64,000 bases of DNA from Leptospira andrefontaineae (lineage in GTDB: Bacteria; Spirochaetota; Leptospiria; Leptospirales; Leptospiraceae), in assembly GCF_004770105.1 (NCBI RefSeq), contig NZ_RQEY01000018.1:124001-188000 (forward strand), in the 5' to 3' direction. Both the position numbers and the translations under genes were made by a program. The notes under the pieces are model-generated. The model did no database searches. It was not told where the DNA came from and was given only the letters and a program-made list of their open reading frames with translations. Of the stretch, positions 38,654-47,322 are shown in pieces. The first letter of the stretch is position 1. Each line of letters opens with the position of its first letter.

Positions 38654-39417
38654 GTGAGCTCGCCGCGAGAATTATTCCCTGCCTGGATATCAAAGACGGC
38701 AGGGTAGTTAAAGGAGTGAATTTCGTAAATCTTGTGGATGCGGGAGATCCCGTTGAGTCAGCAGTGGTTTACGAAAAAAATCTCGCGGATGAGTTATGCT
38801 TCTTGGATATCACTGCCTCCAGCGATAAAAGAGATATTCTTATTCATTTGGTAGAAGCTGTTGCGGAAAGAATATTTATTCCTTTCACAGTCGGGGGCGG
38901 AATTCGCACATTAGATGATGTGAAAGCGGTTTTAGAGAAAGGAGCGGACAAGGTTTCTATCAATACTGCCGCTTTCCAAAATCCGGACCTTCTTCGTGCC
39001 GCCGCGGAAATTTACGGATCACAATGTATCGTATGCGCAGTAGACGTAAAATTCCATCCTGACAGACAAAGATACGAAGTGTTCCTTCACGGTGGAAGGA
39101 CTGAAACAGGAAGAGATGCATTAGATTGGGGAAAAGAAGCTCAGGAAAGAGGCGCCGGAGAGATCCTACTCACATCTATGGATCGTGACGGAACCAAAAA
39201 AGGTTTCGATATCCAACTTCTCAAATCATTTTCTTCTAATTTAGAAATCCCTATTATTGCAAGCGGTGGTGCGGGTAACCCTGAACATATGGTAGAAGCA
39301 ATCCTAAGAGGAAAAGCGGATGCCGTGCTTGCCGCATCCATTTTTCATTTTGGGGAATTTACGATCCGAGAGACCAAAGAAAATATGCAGGAAATGGGGA
39401 TCAAGGTTAGACTTTGA
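38650..39417 (+). CDS. hisF: Imidazole glycerol phosphate synthase, cyclase subunit
   Basis: A 255-residue (beta-alpha)8 barrel that makes IGP and AICAR with HisH in histidine synthesis. The catalytic Asp pair is Asp13 ([13 protein letters not shown]) and Asp132 (CAVDVKF). Phosphate-binding stretches [10 protein letters not shown] and [12 protein letters not shown] are visible. It overlaps gatA by 4 bases. HisH and the other his genes except hisD are absent from this window. Confidence 0.95.
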   Translation: MSELAARIIPCLDIKDGRVVKGVNFVNLVDAGDPVESAVVYEKNLADELCFLDITASSDKRDILIHLVEAVAERIFIPFTVGGGIRTLDDVKAVLEKGADKVSINTAAFQNPDLLRAAAEIYGSQCIVCAVDVKFHPDRQRYEVFLHGGRTETGRDALDWGKEAQERGAGEILLTSMDRDGTKKGFDIQLLKSFSSNLEIPIIASGGAGNPEHMVEAILRGKADAVLAASIFHFGEFTIRETKENMQEMGIKVRL

Positions 39418-39536
39418 GAAGAGTGGATAAACCGGAATCCGGAATCTACATTCCTCTCCAAGAGTGCGTGAATTCAACTTGCTACTTTGAAAATTTTCTG
39501 ATATAGACCTGGAAGGCAAATCTCCCACGGGCCTCT

Positions 39537-39570
39537 CCCCACCACCCAAGATTCAGGGCGGGGGCAGTTT
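39537..39570. terminator. Imperfect GC-rich hairpin downstream of hisF
   Basis: An imperfect inverted repeat of C-rich and G-rich arms (around ccccaccaccc and gggcgggggc) is followed by TTTGA. It lies 120 bases after the hisF stop and before the convergent lipase gene. It may be a terminator or part of a repeated intergenic element with the palindrome at 39583. Confidence 0.4.
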
Positions 39571-39582
39571 GACCTTCGGACT

Positions 39583-39598
39583 TGTTGGAATTCCAACA
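39583..39598. repeat. GGAATTCC palindrome (copy at hisF/lipase junction)
   Basis: The perfect 16-base palindrome tgttggaattccaaca lies between the convergent hisF and lipase genes. It shares the GGAATTCC core and overall design with the sequences at 30867 and 40860. Confidence 0.65.
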
Positions 39599-39635
39599 CT
39601 TACAAAACAAAATTCCTATTTCTAAGCGACTTCTT

Positions 39636-40817
39636 TTATAACCCGCTCACAATCGTAAAAACTTCGCCGAACACATTATTAAAATGTGTTTTTACCTTAG
39701 TTAACCCGCCGCCGGTTCCACCTTCGTTCCTAAAAGACATTTGAGAATGATCCATATCGGAGACAGTATTTGTATTTCCTCCGGCTAGCCTATTGTTTAA
39801 AAGAGCGGAAGCTAAAGGTACAATTCCATCAGAATTATTAAACACAGGGTTTCCATTTGTAATCACTGTACAAGCAGCTTGGTAGGTTGTAGCATGATCC
39901 CCGCCGCTACAATTGGCGGAGCCCATATCCCCTCCATATACCGTAGTGATGGAGTCCTTAGAAGTATTTGCGATCATACTTTCTAATAGGAAGTTAAACG
40001 CTTGGTTGGTTCCGTCTGTAATAGTAGGGTTGATGCCGGTTACACCTGCGCTGATCCCATTCGTATAAGCAAGACCCTTTCCTCCGGGAGTGTCTGTCAT
40101 AAATTTGATGATAGTCCCAATCGAACTCAAGTTTCCTGTGTATTGCGGAGAAGAATATGGAGAGCCATAATATGGAGTTCCTAAACTTACGATATGATCG
40201 ATCACATTATCCGTATTATTCGGATGTTGAACAGCCGCTCTGGAAACAAGTCCTCCCATCGAGTGTGCAACTACTACAACCTTGTCCGAAGAGTTAAATG
40301 CTTCGTTTAGGGAATCAATGAATCTTCTACCATTCACGTCAATGTGGTCGGAAGTCCTATAGGTAAAAACATAGATCTCGAAAGTATCGTATACACTACT
40401 GCTATAGCCGGCTGGAAGGTCGGTAGTTTGAGTAATAAACGCGAGTCCTTGGTTCCATGTCCCGAGTAGATTTGCTACTTTTTTGTTAAAATCAGTAGGT
40501 AAGTCTGTTTGTCTTTCTGCAAAGTCCCAACCATGAATAAGTACGATTTTGGCTTTTGAATTGTCCCTTTGGAAGTATGGATTTTGGAAATATAAAGGAG
40601 AAAGATTTTCGGGCTGAAGATTCGGGACCACAGTGGAAAATTTATACAGCGCATGATTTTGTTCCGCAAAATAGGCCGCGACAACATAATCCTTAATTTG
40701 ATCTGCTAGTGATTTGTTATCGGAGGGAGTAAGTCTATCTTGGAGATATTCGCAGTTTACGAAAGATAGAAGTGTAAAAAATAAAAACAGAGTTCGGAAA
40801 GATAAAAATCTTTTCAT
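39636..40817 (-). CDS. Lipase-like alpha/beta-hydrolase lipoprotein
   Basis: A predicted 393-residue lipoprotein. I start at the ATG 40815-40817, giving MKRFLSFRTLFLF and a lipobox FVNC; an upstream in-frame start would add 14 residues. The alpha/beta-hydrolase motifs are IVLIHGWDFAERQ, the nucleophile elbow VAHSMGGLVSR, an NSDGIVPLASA loop likely holding the acid, and a late MDHSQM His, as in bacterial lipases with an A/G-H-S-M-G-G elbow. The substrate is unknown but is probably a lipid or ester. It is convergent to hisF; its upstream region holds a palindromic repeat. Confidence 0.8.
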   Translation of the reverse strand: MKRFLSFRTLFLFFTLLSFVNCEYLQDRLTPSDNKSLADQIKDYVVAAYFAEQNHALYKFSTVVPNLQPENLSPLYFQNPYFQRDNSKAKIVLIHGWDFAERQTDLPTDFNKKVANLLGTWNQGLAFITQTTDLPAGYSSSVYDTFEIYVFTYRTSDHIDVNGRRFIDSLNEAFNSSDKVVVVAHSMGGLVSRAAVQHPNNTDNVIDHIVSLGTPYYGSPYSSPQYTGNLSSIGTIIKFMTDTPGGKGLAYTNGISAGVTGINPTITDGTNQAFNFLLESMIANTSKDSITTVYGGDMGSANCSGGDHATTYQAACTVITNGNPVFNNSDGIVPLASALLNNRLAGGNTNTVSDMDHSQMSFRNEGGTGGGLTKVKTHFNNVFGEVFTIVSGL

Positions 40818-40859
40818 ACTGAAAGGCCCAAGATTATCCAAAATCACATGAAGTTTCAC

Positions 40860-40875
40860 TGTAGGAATTCCTACA
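40860..40875. repeat. GGAATTCC palindrome (copy upstream of the lipase)
   Basis: The perfect 16-base palindrome tgtaggaattcctaca lies 43 bases upstream of the lipase start on the minus strand. It could be an operator, but the near-identical elements at 39583 and 30867 suggest a dispersed repeat family. Confidence 0.65.
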
Positions 40876-41008
40876 ATTTTACAAACTAGCAGTTTGAACT
40901 ACATGTTCTATAAAGTTTGGGACCAATCCTAAAAAACCGCAAGCTAGAATTTGATAGGGGACACCTATTAATATGGTCACAAATAGGAAATAAATGTTTG
41001 AATAAGAT

Positions 41009-41752
41009 TTACTTCGGTCGGTTTTTTAAACGGTCCAGTACGATCCCTGTGGCAACTGTCACATTTAAGGAGGAGATATGACCATGAAGTGGAATACGGA
41101 CTGTAAAATCCGATTTCTCCATTAGGATCCTTTTAAGACCTTCTCCCTCATTTCCCATCAGGATTACCAGTTCTTCCCAAGCGGGAATTTTGGACCAATC
41201 TTCTGTTCCTTTGTCGGAAGTAGAAACCACCCAGAAATTTCGTTTTTGCAATTTTTCTAATATTTGAGCCAGGTTCCCGACTTTAAAAACGTTTAGATAA
41301 GCGAGTGCACCTGATGCTACTTTTTCCACTGCAGGAGTGATTCCTGAAGAATCTCTATCGGGGATGAGAACCGTTTCTACTCCGAAACATTCTGCTGTTC
41401 TTAAAATATTTCCCAAGTTACCCGGATCTTGGATACGATCCAACACAAGGATGGGACCCTTACAATTTTCCAAATGAGAATCGAATGATTTTTTGTCTCC
41501 GGAGTGGAGTTGGATCCTAAGTGCAAGAACGCCCTGGTGATTCACGCCCGGAGCCATTTTATCCAATTTACTCGGAGAAGCTTCCTTGATCAGAAGTTTG
41601 TTTCCTAATTCTGAAAGAATTTCTTCTAATTCTTTTTTTGCTCCGGAAGTTAACCAAATTTCTTGGAAGGAAAGTTCTGAACCTTTTTCGAGATGTCTTT
41701 CCAGAATTTCTCGGATATTTCTTCTTCCGTAGATATAATCCTGGCGGCTCAT
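41009..41752 (-). CDS. rlmB: TrmH/SpoU family RNA 2'-O-methyltransferase (RlmB-like)
   Basis: A 247-residue SPOUT methyltransferase. An N-terminal L30e-like RNA-binding region (YGRRNIREILERH) precedes the catalytic domain, which has motif 1 LDRIQDPGNLGNILRTAE, motif 2 LMGNEGEGL and motif 3 IPLHGHISSLNVTVATGI. The layout fits RlmB, the 23S rRNA G2251 enzyme, but the exact target within TrmH-like enzymes cannot be fixed from sequence. It overlaps cysS by 4 bases (ATGA), an order often seen in bacteria. Confidence 0.88.
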   Translation of the reverse strand: MSRQDYIYGRRNIREILERHLEKGSELSFQEIWLTSGAKKELEEILSELGNKLLIKEASPSKLDKMAPGVNHQGVLALRIQLHSGDKKSFDSHLENCKGPILVLDRIQDPGNLGNILRTAECFGVETVLIPDRDSSGITPAVEKVASGALAYLNVFKVGNLAQILEKLQKRNFWVVSTSDKGTEDWSKIPAWEELVILMGNEGEGLKRILMEKSDFTVRIPLHGHISSLNVTVATGIVLDRLKNRPK

Positions 41753-43158
41753 TTTCTTTTCCAGCGAAGACCTTCTTTTGTGTCTTCGATTATGATCCCT
41801 AATTCGTTCAATTTGTCCCTAAGTCTATCCGATTCCGCAAAGTTTTTATTTTTACGAGCTTCTTGTCTTTGTCTCACGAGCTCATCTATCTCAGAGTCTA
41901 AAACTTCTACTTTTCTTTCGAAATTTAGAACTCCTAGGATAGAATCTATTTTAAAAAATAATTCTAACCTTTGGATGATCTCAGATTCGTTCGGAGAATT
42001 TTGATCCAAGTATTGGTTGGAATCTTTTACCAATTCAAATACGGAAGCCAGGAATTTAGAAATATTCAGATCATCTGCAAGGCTTTCTAAAAATTCATCC
42101 CAGTTCCCTGCTTCTACATTTGCCTGGGATTGGAATGTTTTTCCTAATTTGGATAATTCTTCTAATAATCGATTGATACAATTTTGGATCTTGGAAACGG
42201 ATCCGGCTGCTTCTTCTAATCTTTCTTTTGTGAAGTTTAATTTACTTCTATAATGTGCGGAGAGTAGAAGAAAACGGATATTCCGCGGTTCCACACCTTC
42301 TTTTACCAGATCTCTAAGGGTAAAAAAGTTTCCCTTGGACTTGGCCATCTTTTCTCCGTTTACAAGTAAATGTTCGGAGTGTAGCCAATATTTTACAAAG
42401 GATTCTTCCGGATAAGCTCCTTCACTTTGAGCGATCTCATTTTCGTGATGAGGAAAGGTAAGATCCACTCCACCCGTGTGTATATCCACTCCGGAGCCAT
42501 ATACGTCACGCACCATTGCGGAACATTCTAAATGCCATCCCGGTCTTCCTGAACCTATTTCAGTTTCCCAAGAGGGTTCTCCATCTTGTTTAGGGAATTT
42601 CCAAAGGACAAAATCTCTTACATCATCTTTGTCATATTCATCGGTATCATAACGAGTACCGCTCTTCATCCCGCTTACATCAATTCTGGAAAGTTTTCCA
42701 TAATTTTTGAATTTAGAGATAGAATAATACAAACTTCCGTCTTTTTCGTAGACTAATCCCTGATTTTGGAGATGTTTTATGATCTCTACCATAGAAGGAA
42801 TGGAATCGGTCGCTCTGGGATAATGTTCCAATTTTTGAATATTCAGAGATTCTAAATCTTCTTGGAAAGCTTTTACCCAAGGTTCGGTAAATTCCCTGAT
42901 CCCTTTGCCTTGTGCCAAGGATTCACGGATAATCTTATCATCAATATCAGTGATATTCATTGTCATATCCGGTTTATAACCGAATGCGACTAAAGCACGC
43001 CTTAGAAGATCTACAAATAGGAATGCGCGTAAATTCCCTAAATGAGCGAAATTATAAACTGTAGGACCGCAGGAATATACGCGGACCCTGTCTGGAAACT
43101 CCGGGCGGAATACTTCTTTGTTTCCGCTAAGAGAATTATGGAAACGGATCTCTTTCAT
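41749..43158 (-). CDS. cysS: Cysteinyl-tRNA synthetase
   Basis: A 469-residue class I synthetase that charges tRNA(Cys). It has the YSCGPTVYNFAHLGN start with the zinc Cys and HIGH-like HLGN, the WHLECSAM zinc-site region, HTGGVDLTFPHHENEIAQ, and the KMSKS-like KMAKSKGNF. The C-terminal DALR and anticodon regions are full length. It overlaps the methyltransferase downstream and the pseudo-esterase gene upstream by 4 bases each. Confidence 0.95.
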   Translation of the reverse strand: MKEIRFHNSLSGNKEVFRPEFPDRVRVYSCGPTVYNFAHLGNLRAFLFVDLLRRALVAFGYKPDMTMNITDIDDKIIRESLAQGKGIREFTEPWVKAFQEDLESLNIQKLEHYPRATDSIPSMVEIIKHLQNQGLVYEKDGSLYYSISKFKNYGKLSRIDVSGMKSGTRYDTDEYDKDDVRDFVLWKFPKQDGEPSWETEIGSGRPGWHLECSAMVRDVYGSGVDIHTGGVDLTFPHHENEIAQSEGAYPEESFVKYWLHSEHLLVNGEKMAKSKGNFFTLRDLVKEGVEPRNIRFLLLSAHYRSKLNFTKERLEEAAGSVSKIQNCINRLLEELSKLGKTFQSQANVEAGNWDEFLESLADDLNISKFLASVFELVKDSNQYLDQNSPNESEIIQRLELFFKIDSILGVLNFERKVEVLDSEIDELVRQRQEARKNKNFAESDRLRDKLNELGIIIEDTKEGLRWKRK

Positions 43159-44120
43159 TCCGGGAACAGGATCTCTTTCGAGAATTCCAAATTGGCCAAA
43201 TTCTGTTTGTCCCCTACGATACCGGCTTCATTTCCTTCTGTAGGATATACCTGCATTCTTTTATCGCAGACTAAATGGTTGAATAATGCAAATACGGATT
43301 TAGGATGAGAAACTTTATCATCCATTCCAACGGATACCAGAGTAGGGATCTTGATTTTTTTGGAAAAATTCAAACTATCAAAATAAGAAAGATTCTTTTT
43401 TACCTGGGCTTTCTTGGATTTTGCATTAGCGATCTGCTCAGCGATTTCCTTGGACCAGCTAGTTCCCAATTTCAGTTGTGTATCATCCACATGGCAAAAA
43501 TTAGGAGTTTCTAATATAAGGGCCTTTACTCTAGGGGAATTCGCCGCCCCGAATAGAGCCATGGAAGCACCGATCCCTTTTCCGGCCAGGATGATCTTGT
43601 CGCCGTCGATCCCATCAGTGAGTCTTAAAAATTCGATCGTACGGATCACATCTAAGTAATTTGCTTTTAAGAAGAAGGATTCTTTTGCCTCTAATCCTTT
43701 TCTATAATATCCGGGAGTCCAATCCGGATCAGGAATTTCTCCTTCTTTCAATACCGGACGGATAAGTTGAGTTCCATGACCTCTTAGGTCCAGAATGAGT
43801 TGTGCTACTCCAGCTTCTGTTAGTCCCTTAATAATTTGAGGTCGATCTTTTGCATAATCATGGAAGTAGACAAGAACGGGAAGATCTCCTCTTTTCCTTG
43901 GGATCACTAAACTGCCTGTAAGAGTCGCATTCCCGTAAGATTGGAAAGAAATATCGTAGATGGTTTCTTTTAAAATGGTCCCTTTGAGTAGGGCCTTGGT
44001 TTGGTTTTTAACCGGAAAACCTTTGAGTTCTCGGATCGACTCCGCCCAAAAATCGTCCAAATCCGCTGGAGGTGAGAAGGGAGGATAAGTCTGGAAGCAC
44101 TCGTCGAAACTGATAGCCAT
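43155..44120 (-). CDS. Acetyl-xylan-esterase-like (CE7) protein lacking the catalytic Ser and His
   Basis: A 321-residue alpha/beta-hydrolase related to CE7/AXE1 esterases (DDFWAESIREL start, ISFQSYGNATLTGSLVIP, LDLRGHGTQ). The nucleophile elbow, normally G-x-S-x-G, reads AGKGIGAS, so the Ser is Gly182. The acid position is kept (VSVGMDDKV, Asp267). The His position, normally N-H-E-G-G, reads EGNEAG, so the His is Asn297. It is therefore probably a catalytically dead member with a binding or structural role. It is in the cysS operon (4-base overlap) and close to folD, an unusual setting for an esterase. Confidence 0.78.
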   Translation of the reverse strand: MAISFDECFQTYPPFSPPADLDDFWAESIRELKGFPVKNQTKALLKGTILKETIYDISFQSYGNATLTGSLVIPRKRGDLPVLVYFHDYAKDRPQIIKGLTEAGVAQLILDLRGHGTQLIRPVLKEGEIPDPDWTPGYYRKGLEAKESFFLKANYLDVIRTIEFLRLTDGIDGDKIILAGKGIGASMALFGAANSPRVKALILETPNFCHVDDTQLKLGTSWSKEIAEQIANAKSKKAQVKKNLSYFDSLNFSKKIKIPTLVSVGMDDKVSHPKSVFALFNHLVCDKRMQVYPTEGNEAGIVGDKQNLANLEFSKEILFPE

Positions 44121-44136
44121 CAGAGATACATCGTTT

Positions 44137-44991
44137 TCATTTCAACGGGGGTGTAAAGTGATCTTTTGCGGAATACAATGTCTGGAGAAGTAGGACAGAA
44201 ATTGTCATGGGTCCTACACCTCCCGGAACAGGAGTATAATGAGAGGATTTTTCCCAGGCTTTGGAAATTTCGATATCACCTACGTTTCCAGCATTATAAC
44301 CGGCATCCAATAATACCGATCCCGGTTTGATCCAATCTGCTTTAATAAATTCAGGTTTTCCAACTGCACCTACAATGATATCTGCTTGGGCCACGATTTC
44401 GGGTAGGTTTTGGGTTCTGGAATGGCAGAGAGTGACAGTTGCGTTCATTTCTGTAAGAAGCATAGCCATAGGTTTTCCCAAAATAGGAGAACGTCCTACG
44501 ACCACGGCTCTTTTCCCTGCAGGATCAATCCCGTATTCTTTAAGAAGAAGCACCATACCATACGGAGTACATGGCAGATAGGTTTCTACTCCCATGGACA
44601 ATTTCCCGAAGGATAATGTAGTAACTCCGTCCACATCTTTCTTCAAATCGATCCTATCGAATGCCGCTCTTTCATCAATCTGAGGAGGGGTAGGATGTTG
44701 TAGAAGAATTCCGTGAGTGTCCGGGTCCGCGTTCAGGCGATCAATGACTGCAAGTAATTCCTGGGTGGTCGTCGTTTCAGGAAGTTCAATTTTTTCGGAA
44801 ATCATTCCCACCGCGTGGCAGGACTTGACTTTCATATTCACATAAGTGGCGGAAGCTGGATCACTTCCTACCAGGATGGTTGCAAGTTTCGGGGGCTTTT
44901 TTCCGGAAGCCACGAGAGTTTTGATCTCTTCGGCGATAGAATCTTTTATCTTTTGGGAAAGTTTTTTGCCATCCAGTAAAATCGCAGTCAT
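44137..44991 (-). CDS. folD: Bifunctional methylenetetrahydrofolate dehydrogenase/cyclohydrolase
   Basis: A 284-residue folate enzyme linking 5,10-methylene-THF to 10-formyl-THF. Visible motifs are the Lys-containing VNMKVKSCHAVG, GILLQHPTPP, the VVGRSPILGKPMAMLL nucleotide-binding stretch and GGVGPMTISVLL near the end. Length is typical. It is the first gene of the minus-strand run folD, pseudo-esterase, cysS, rRNA methyltransferase and is divergent from asnS. Confidence 0.95.
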   Translation of the reverse strand: MTAILLDGKKLSQKIKDSIAEEIKTLVASGKKPPKLATILVGSDPASATYVNMKVKSCHAVGMISEKIELPETTTTQELLAVIDRLNADPDTHGILLQHPTPPQIDERAAFDRIDLKKDVDGVTTLSFGKLSMGVETYLPCTPYGMVLLLKEYGIDPAGKRAVVVGRSPILGKPMAMLLTEMNATVTLCHSRTQNLPEIVAQADIIVGAVGKPEFIKADWIKPGSVLLDAGYNAGNVGDIEISKAWEKSSHYTPVPGGVGPMTISVLLLQTLYSAKDHFTPPLK

Positions 44992-45071
44992 GGGTTCAGG
45001 ATTTAGCTTCCGGTCCCGATGTCATCCGAAAATAATCCTTTTCAGTCGGGTAGATTGCTTAAAATAGGATC

Positions 45072-46379
45072 ATGTCCGAAGTTTCCACCATTGACCTAAA
45101 TCGTTTGCAGGAACATGTAAACCAGACCGTACGTATCCAAGGTTGGGTTCACGGTTTGAGAGGATCTAACGCCAGACAATTTTTAAGTCTGAGAAATTCC
45201 GGAAAGATATTACAGGTGCTCGCGGAAAAAGAAATTATAGGAGAAGATCTGTTTTCTGAGATCAAACATCTCAAACAGGAAACTTCTGTCGAGGTAATCG
45301 GCAAATTAGTGGAGAATGAAAAGTCTCCCATAGGATTTGAATTGGTTCTTTCTTCTTTCAAGAAGGTGGGAGAATCGGAAAATTATCCGATCACTCCCAA
45401 AGAACATGGAATTGACTTCTTACTTTCTCAAAGACATCTTTGGTTACGTTCCAGTAAGCAGCTTGCGATCATAAAGGTACGAAGTGAACTTTCTTACCAG
45501 ATCAGAAAATATTTCCATAATAACCAATTCACCTTGATCGATACTCCGATTCTAACCGGTTCCATCGGAGAATCTGCAGGAACATTATTTTCTACAGAAT
45601 ATTTCGATCTTGGAAATGCTTACCTTGCCCAAACCGGACAATTATATTTAGAAACTGCAATATTCGCTCATAACAAAGTATATTGTTATGGACCGACATT
45701 CAGAGCGGAGAAGAGCAAAACCAGAAGACATTTAACGGAATTCTGGATGGTAGAAGCGGAAACTGCATTTTTAACACATGCAGAAAACTTAAAATTGCAG
45801 GAAGACTTCGTAAAAACAGTTATCAAAGAAACTGTTTCTTCTTGTTTGCCTGAACTGAAAGTTTTGGAAAGAGACCCTTCTCCATTATTAGATTATATCT
45901 CTAAACCGTTTGCTCTTATCGATTATAAAGAAGCACTAGAATACCTTCAATCCCAGGGAGAAGATATCGCTTGGGGAGATGATATCAATTCGGAAAGAGA
46001 ACAGATGCTCTGCCAAAAATTTGGCGGACCTGTTTTTATCCAAAAATATCCAAGAGAAGCAAAAGCGTTCTATATGAAGGTCAACCCTGAAGATCCTAGA
46101 ACAGTTCTTAACGCTGACTTGATCGCTCCCGACGGAGTGGGGGAGATCATAGGCGGCTCCGAAAGAGAAGAAAGTTACGAAAATATCACTAAAAGGCTAG
46201 AAGAAGAAAACCTACCTGTGGAATCTTATGAATGGTACTTGGAGCTTAGAAAATACGGCTCCGTTCCACATTCAGGTTTTGGGCTCGGAACAGAACGATT
46301 GATCGCTTGGATCTGCGGTCTTCAACATGTCCGTGAATGTATACCTTTCCCTCGTATGATGGAGAGATTATATCCATAA
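45072..46379 (+). CDS. asnS: Asparaginyl-tRNA synthetase
   Basis: A 435-residue class IIb synthetase. An OB-fold anticodon-binding domain is at the N-terminus (QTVRIQGWVHGLRGSNARQF). The catalytic domain has GPTFRAEKSKTRRHLTEFWM (motif 2) and GFGLGTERLIAWICG (motif 3). The substrate stretch SGTLFSTEYF reads more like AsnRS than AspRS. The start follows the divergent folD region. Its presence matters for interpreting gatCA (see finding). Confidence 0.92.
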   Translation: MSEVSTIDLNRLQEHVNQTVRIQGWVHGLRGSNARQFLSLRNSGKILQVLAEKEIIGEDLFSEIKHLKQETSVEVIGKLVENEKSPIGFELVLSSFKKVGESENYPITPKEHGIDFLLSQRHLWLRSSKQLAIIKVRSELSYQIRKYFHNNQFTLIDTPILTGSIGESAGTLFSTEYFDLGNAYLAQTGQLYLETAIFAHNKVYCYGPTFRAEKSKTRRHLTEFWMVEAETAFLTHAENLKLQEDFVKTVIKETVSSCLPELKVLERDPSPLLDYISKPFALIDYKEALEYLQSQGEDIAWGDDINSEREQMLCQKFGGPVFIQKYPREAKAFYMKVNPEDPRTVLNADLIAPDGVGEIIGGSEREESYENITKRLEEENLPVESYEWYLELRKYGSVPHSGFGLGTERLIAWICGLQHVRECIPFPRMMERLYP

Positions 46380-46390
46380 GGACTAATTTC

Positions 46391-46456
46391 GCACAGAGCT
46401 CACAAAGAACACAGAGCTTTCATTTTTTAACGCCGTGGACTCTGTGTTCTCCGTGC
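46391..46456. repeat. REP-like inverted repeat between asnS and the TPR gene
   Basis: An arm with cacaaagaacacagag (to 46416) pairs imperfectly with ctctgtgttctccgtgc (46440-46456), about 14 of 17 positions, with a 23-base loop. The left side also contains a related direct copy (gcacagagctcacaaag). It may act as a terminator for asnS; it looks like a repeated intergenic element. Confidence 0.5.
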
Positions 46457-46527
46457 AAAACTTCTTTGGGCTAAAAAAAATCGCAGAAAAAATCGCGACC
46501 GGCCGATACCAAAAATAGAGGTATCGT

Positions 46528-47322
46528 ATGGCTAAAAGTTCCGCCCTTTCCACACAGCTTTCCTTGGAAGAGTCCGCTTGGGAACTCTTTGAAACGGGAG
46601 CGTACGAGGAAGTATCCAAATTAGCGGAGAAGAATCCGAAAAACGTGTTCTTAAATCATTTAAGAGCGGTTTGCGAATTCGAAACGGAAACAAATACTGC
46701 CAATAATTTTCCATTAGAAGGAAAAACGGTCCTAACACCTTTACTCGGTGCATATTTGCATAGAGCAAAGGGAAATGCGAAAGAGGCCGCAGTATTATTT
46801 CACGAATACTTCAAGGCATCTTCCAGTCCTGTATCCTATTCTATCTTAACAACTGGGATCAAGGCATGCGAAGAAGTGGGAGCCCACAAAGCATGCGCGG
46901 ATCTGATCCAAAGATATAAGGCTCTCTGGACAGATGGATATTTTTCCAAACTGGAATTTTTCTCCCTTTATCATTTAAGAAAATTCGAAGAAGCTCTTAA
47001 AGTATTCAAAGAAAATTCTGAAACCCTGAAAGAAGACAGAGACGTTCTGGCGGCTTTAGGATTATGTTTTGTTCATATAGGAAAATTCGAAGAAGCTTGT
47101 AATATCCTGGAAAAACTTCCTGGTGCAGGCGAGATTCCTTCCTTTGAAGATAAAGTGACCGAGTATTCTGATAGGATCAAAAATATTCCTAAATACGAAG
47201 CGAGAAAAAAAGAACTTTCTAGAATGGAACTTTTAGATCTGGGATATGCGTATTTATTCTCTGAGTCTTATAAAAAGGCGGAAGAGGTATTTACTTCTCT
47301 GGTTTCCGTAGAATCACGATAA
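46528..47322 (+). CDS. TPR-type repeat protein
   Basis: A 264-residue, fully helical soluble protein with tetratricopeptide-like repeats (for example AWELFETGAYEEVSKLAEKN, YHLRKFEEALKVFKEN, GLCFVHIGKFEEACNILEKL, GYAYLFSESYKKAEEVFTSL). No other domain is seen. TPR proteins scaffold complexes; the partner is not evident. Its last 32 bases overlap, in the opposite direction, the end of the exported protein gene at 47291. Confidence 0.75.
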   Translation: MAKSSALSTQLSLEESAWELFETGAYEEVSKLAEKNPKNVFLNHLRAVCEFETETNTANNFPLEGKTVLTPLLGAYLHRAKGNAKEAAVLFHEYFKASSSPVSYSILTTGIKACEEVGAHKACADLIQRYKALWTDGYFSKLEFFSLYHLRKFEEALKVFKENSETLKEDRDVLAALGLCFVHIGKFEEACNILEKLPGAGEIPSFEDKVTEYSDRIKNIPKYEARKKELSRMELLDLGYAYLFSESYKKAEEVFTSLVSVESR

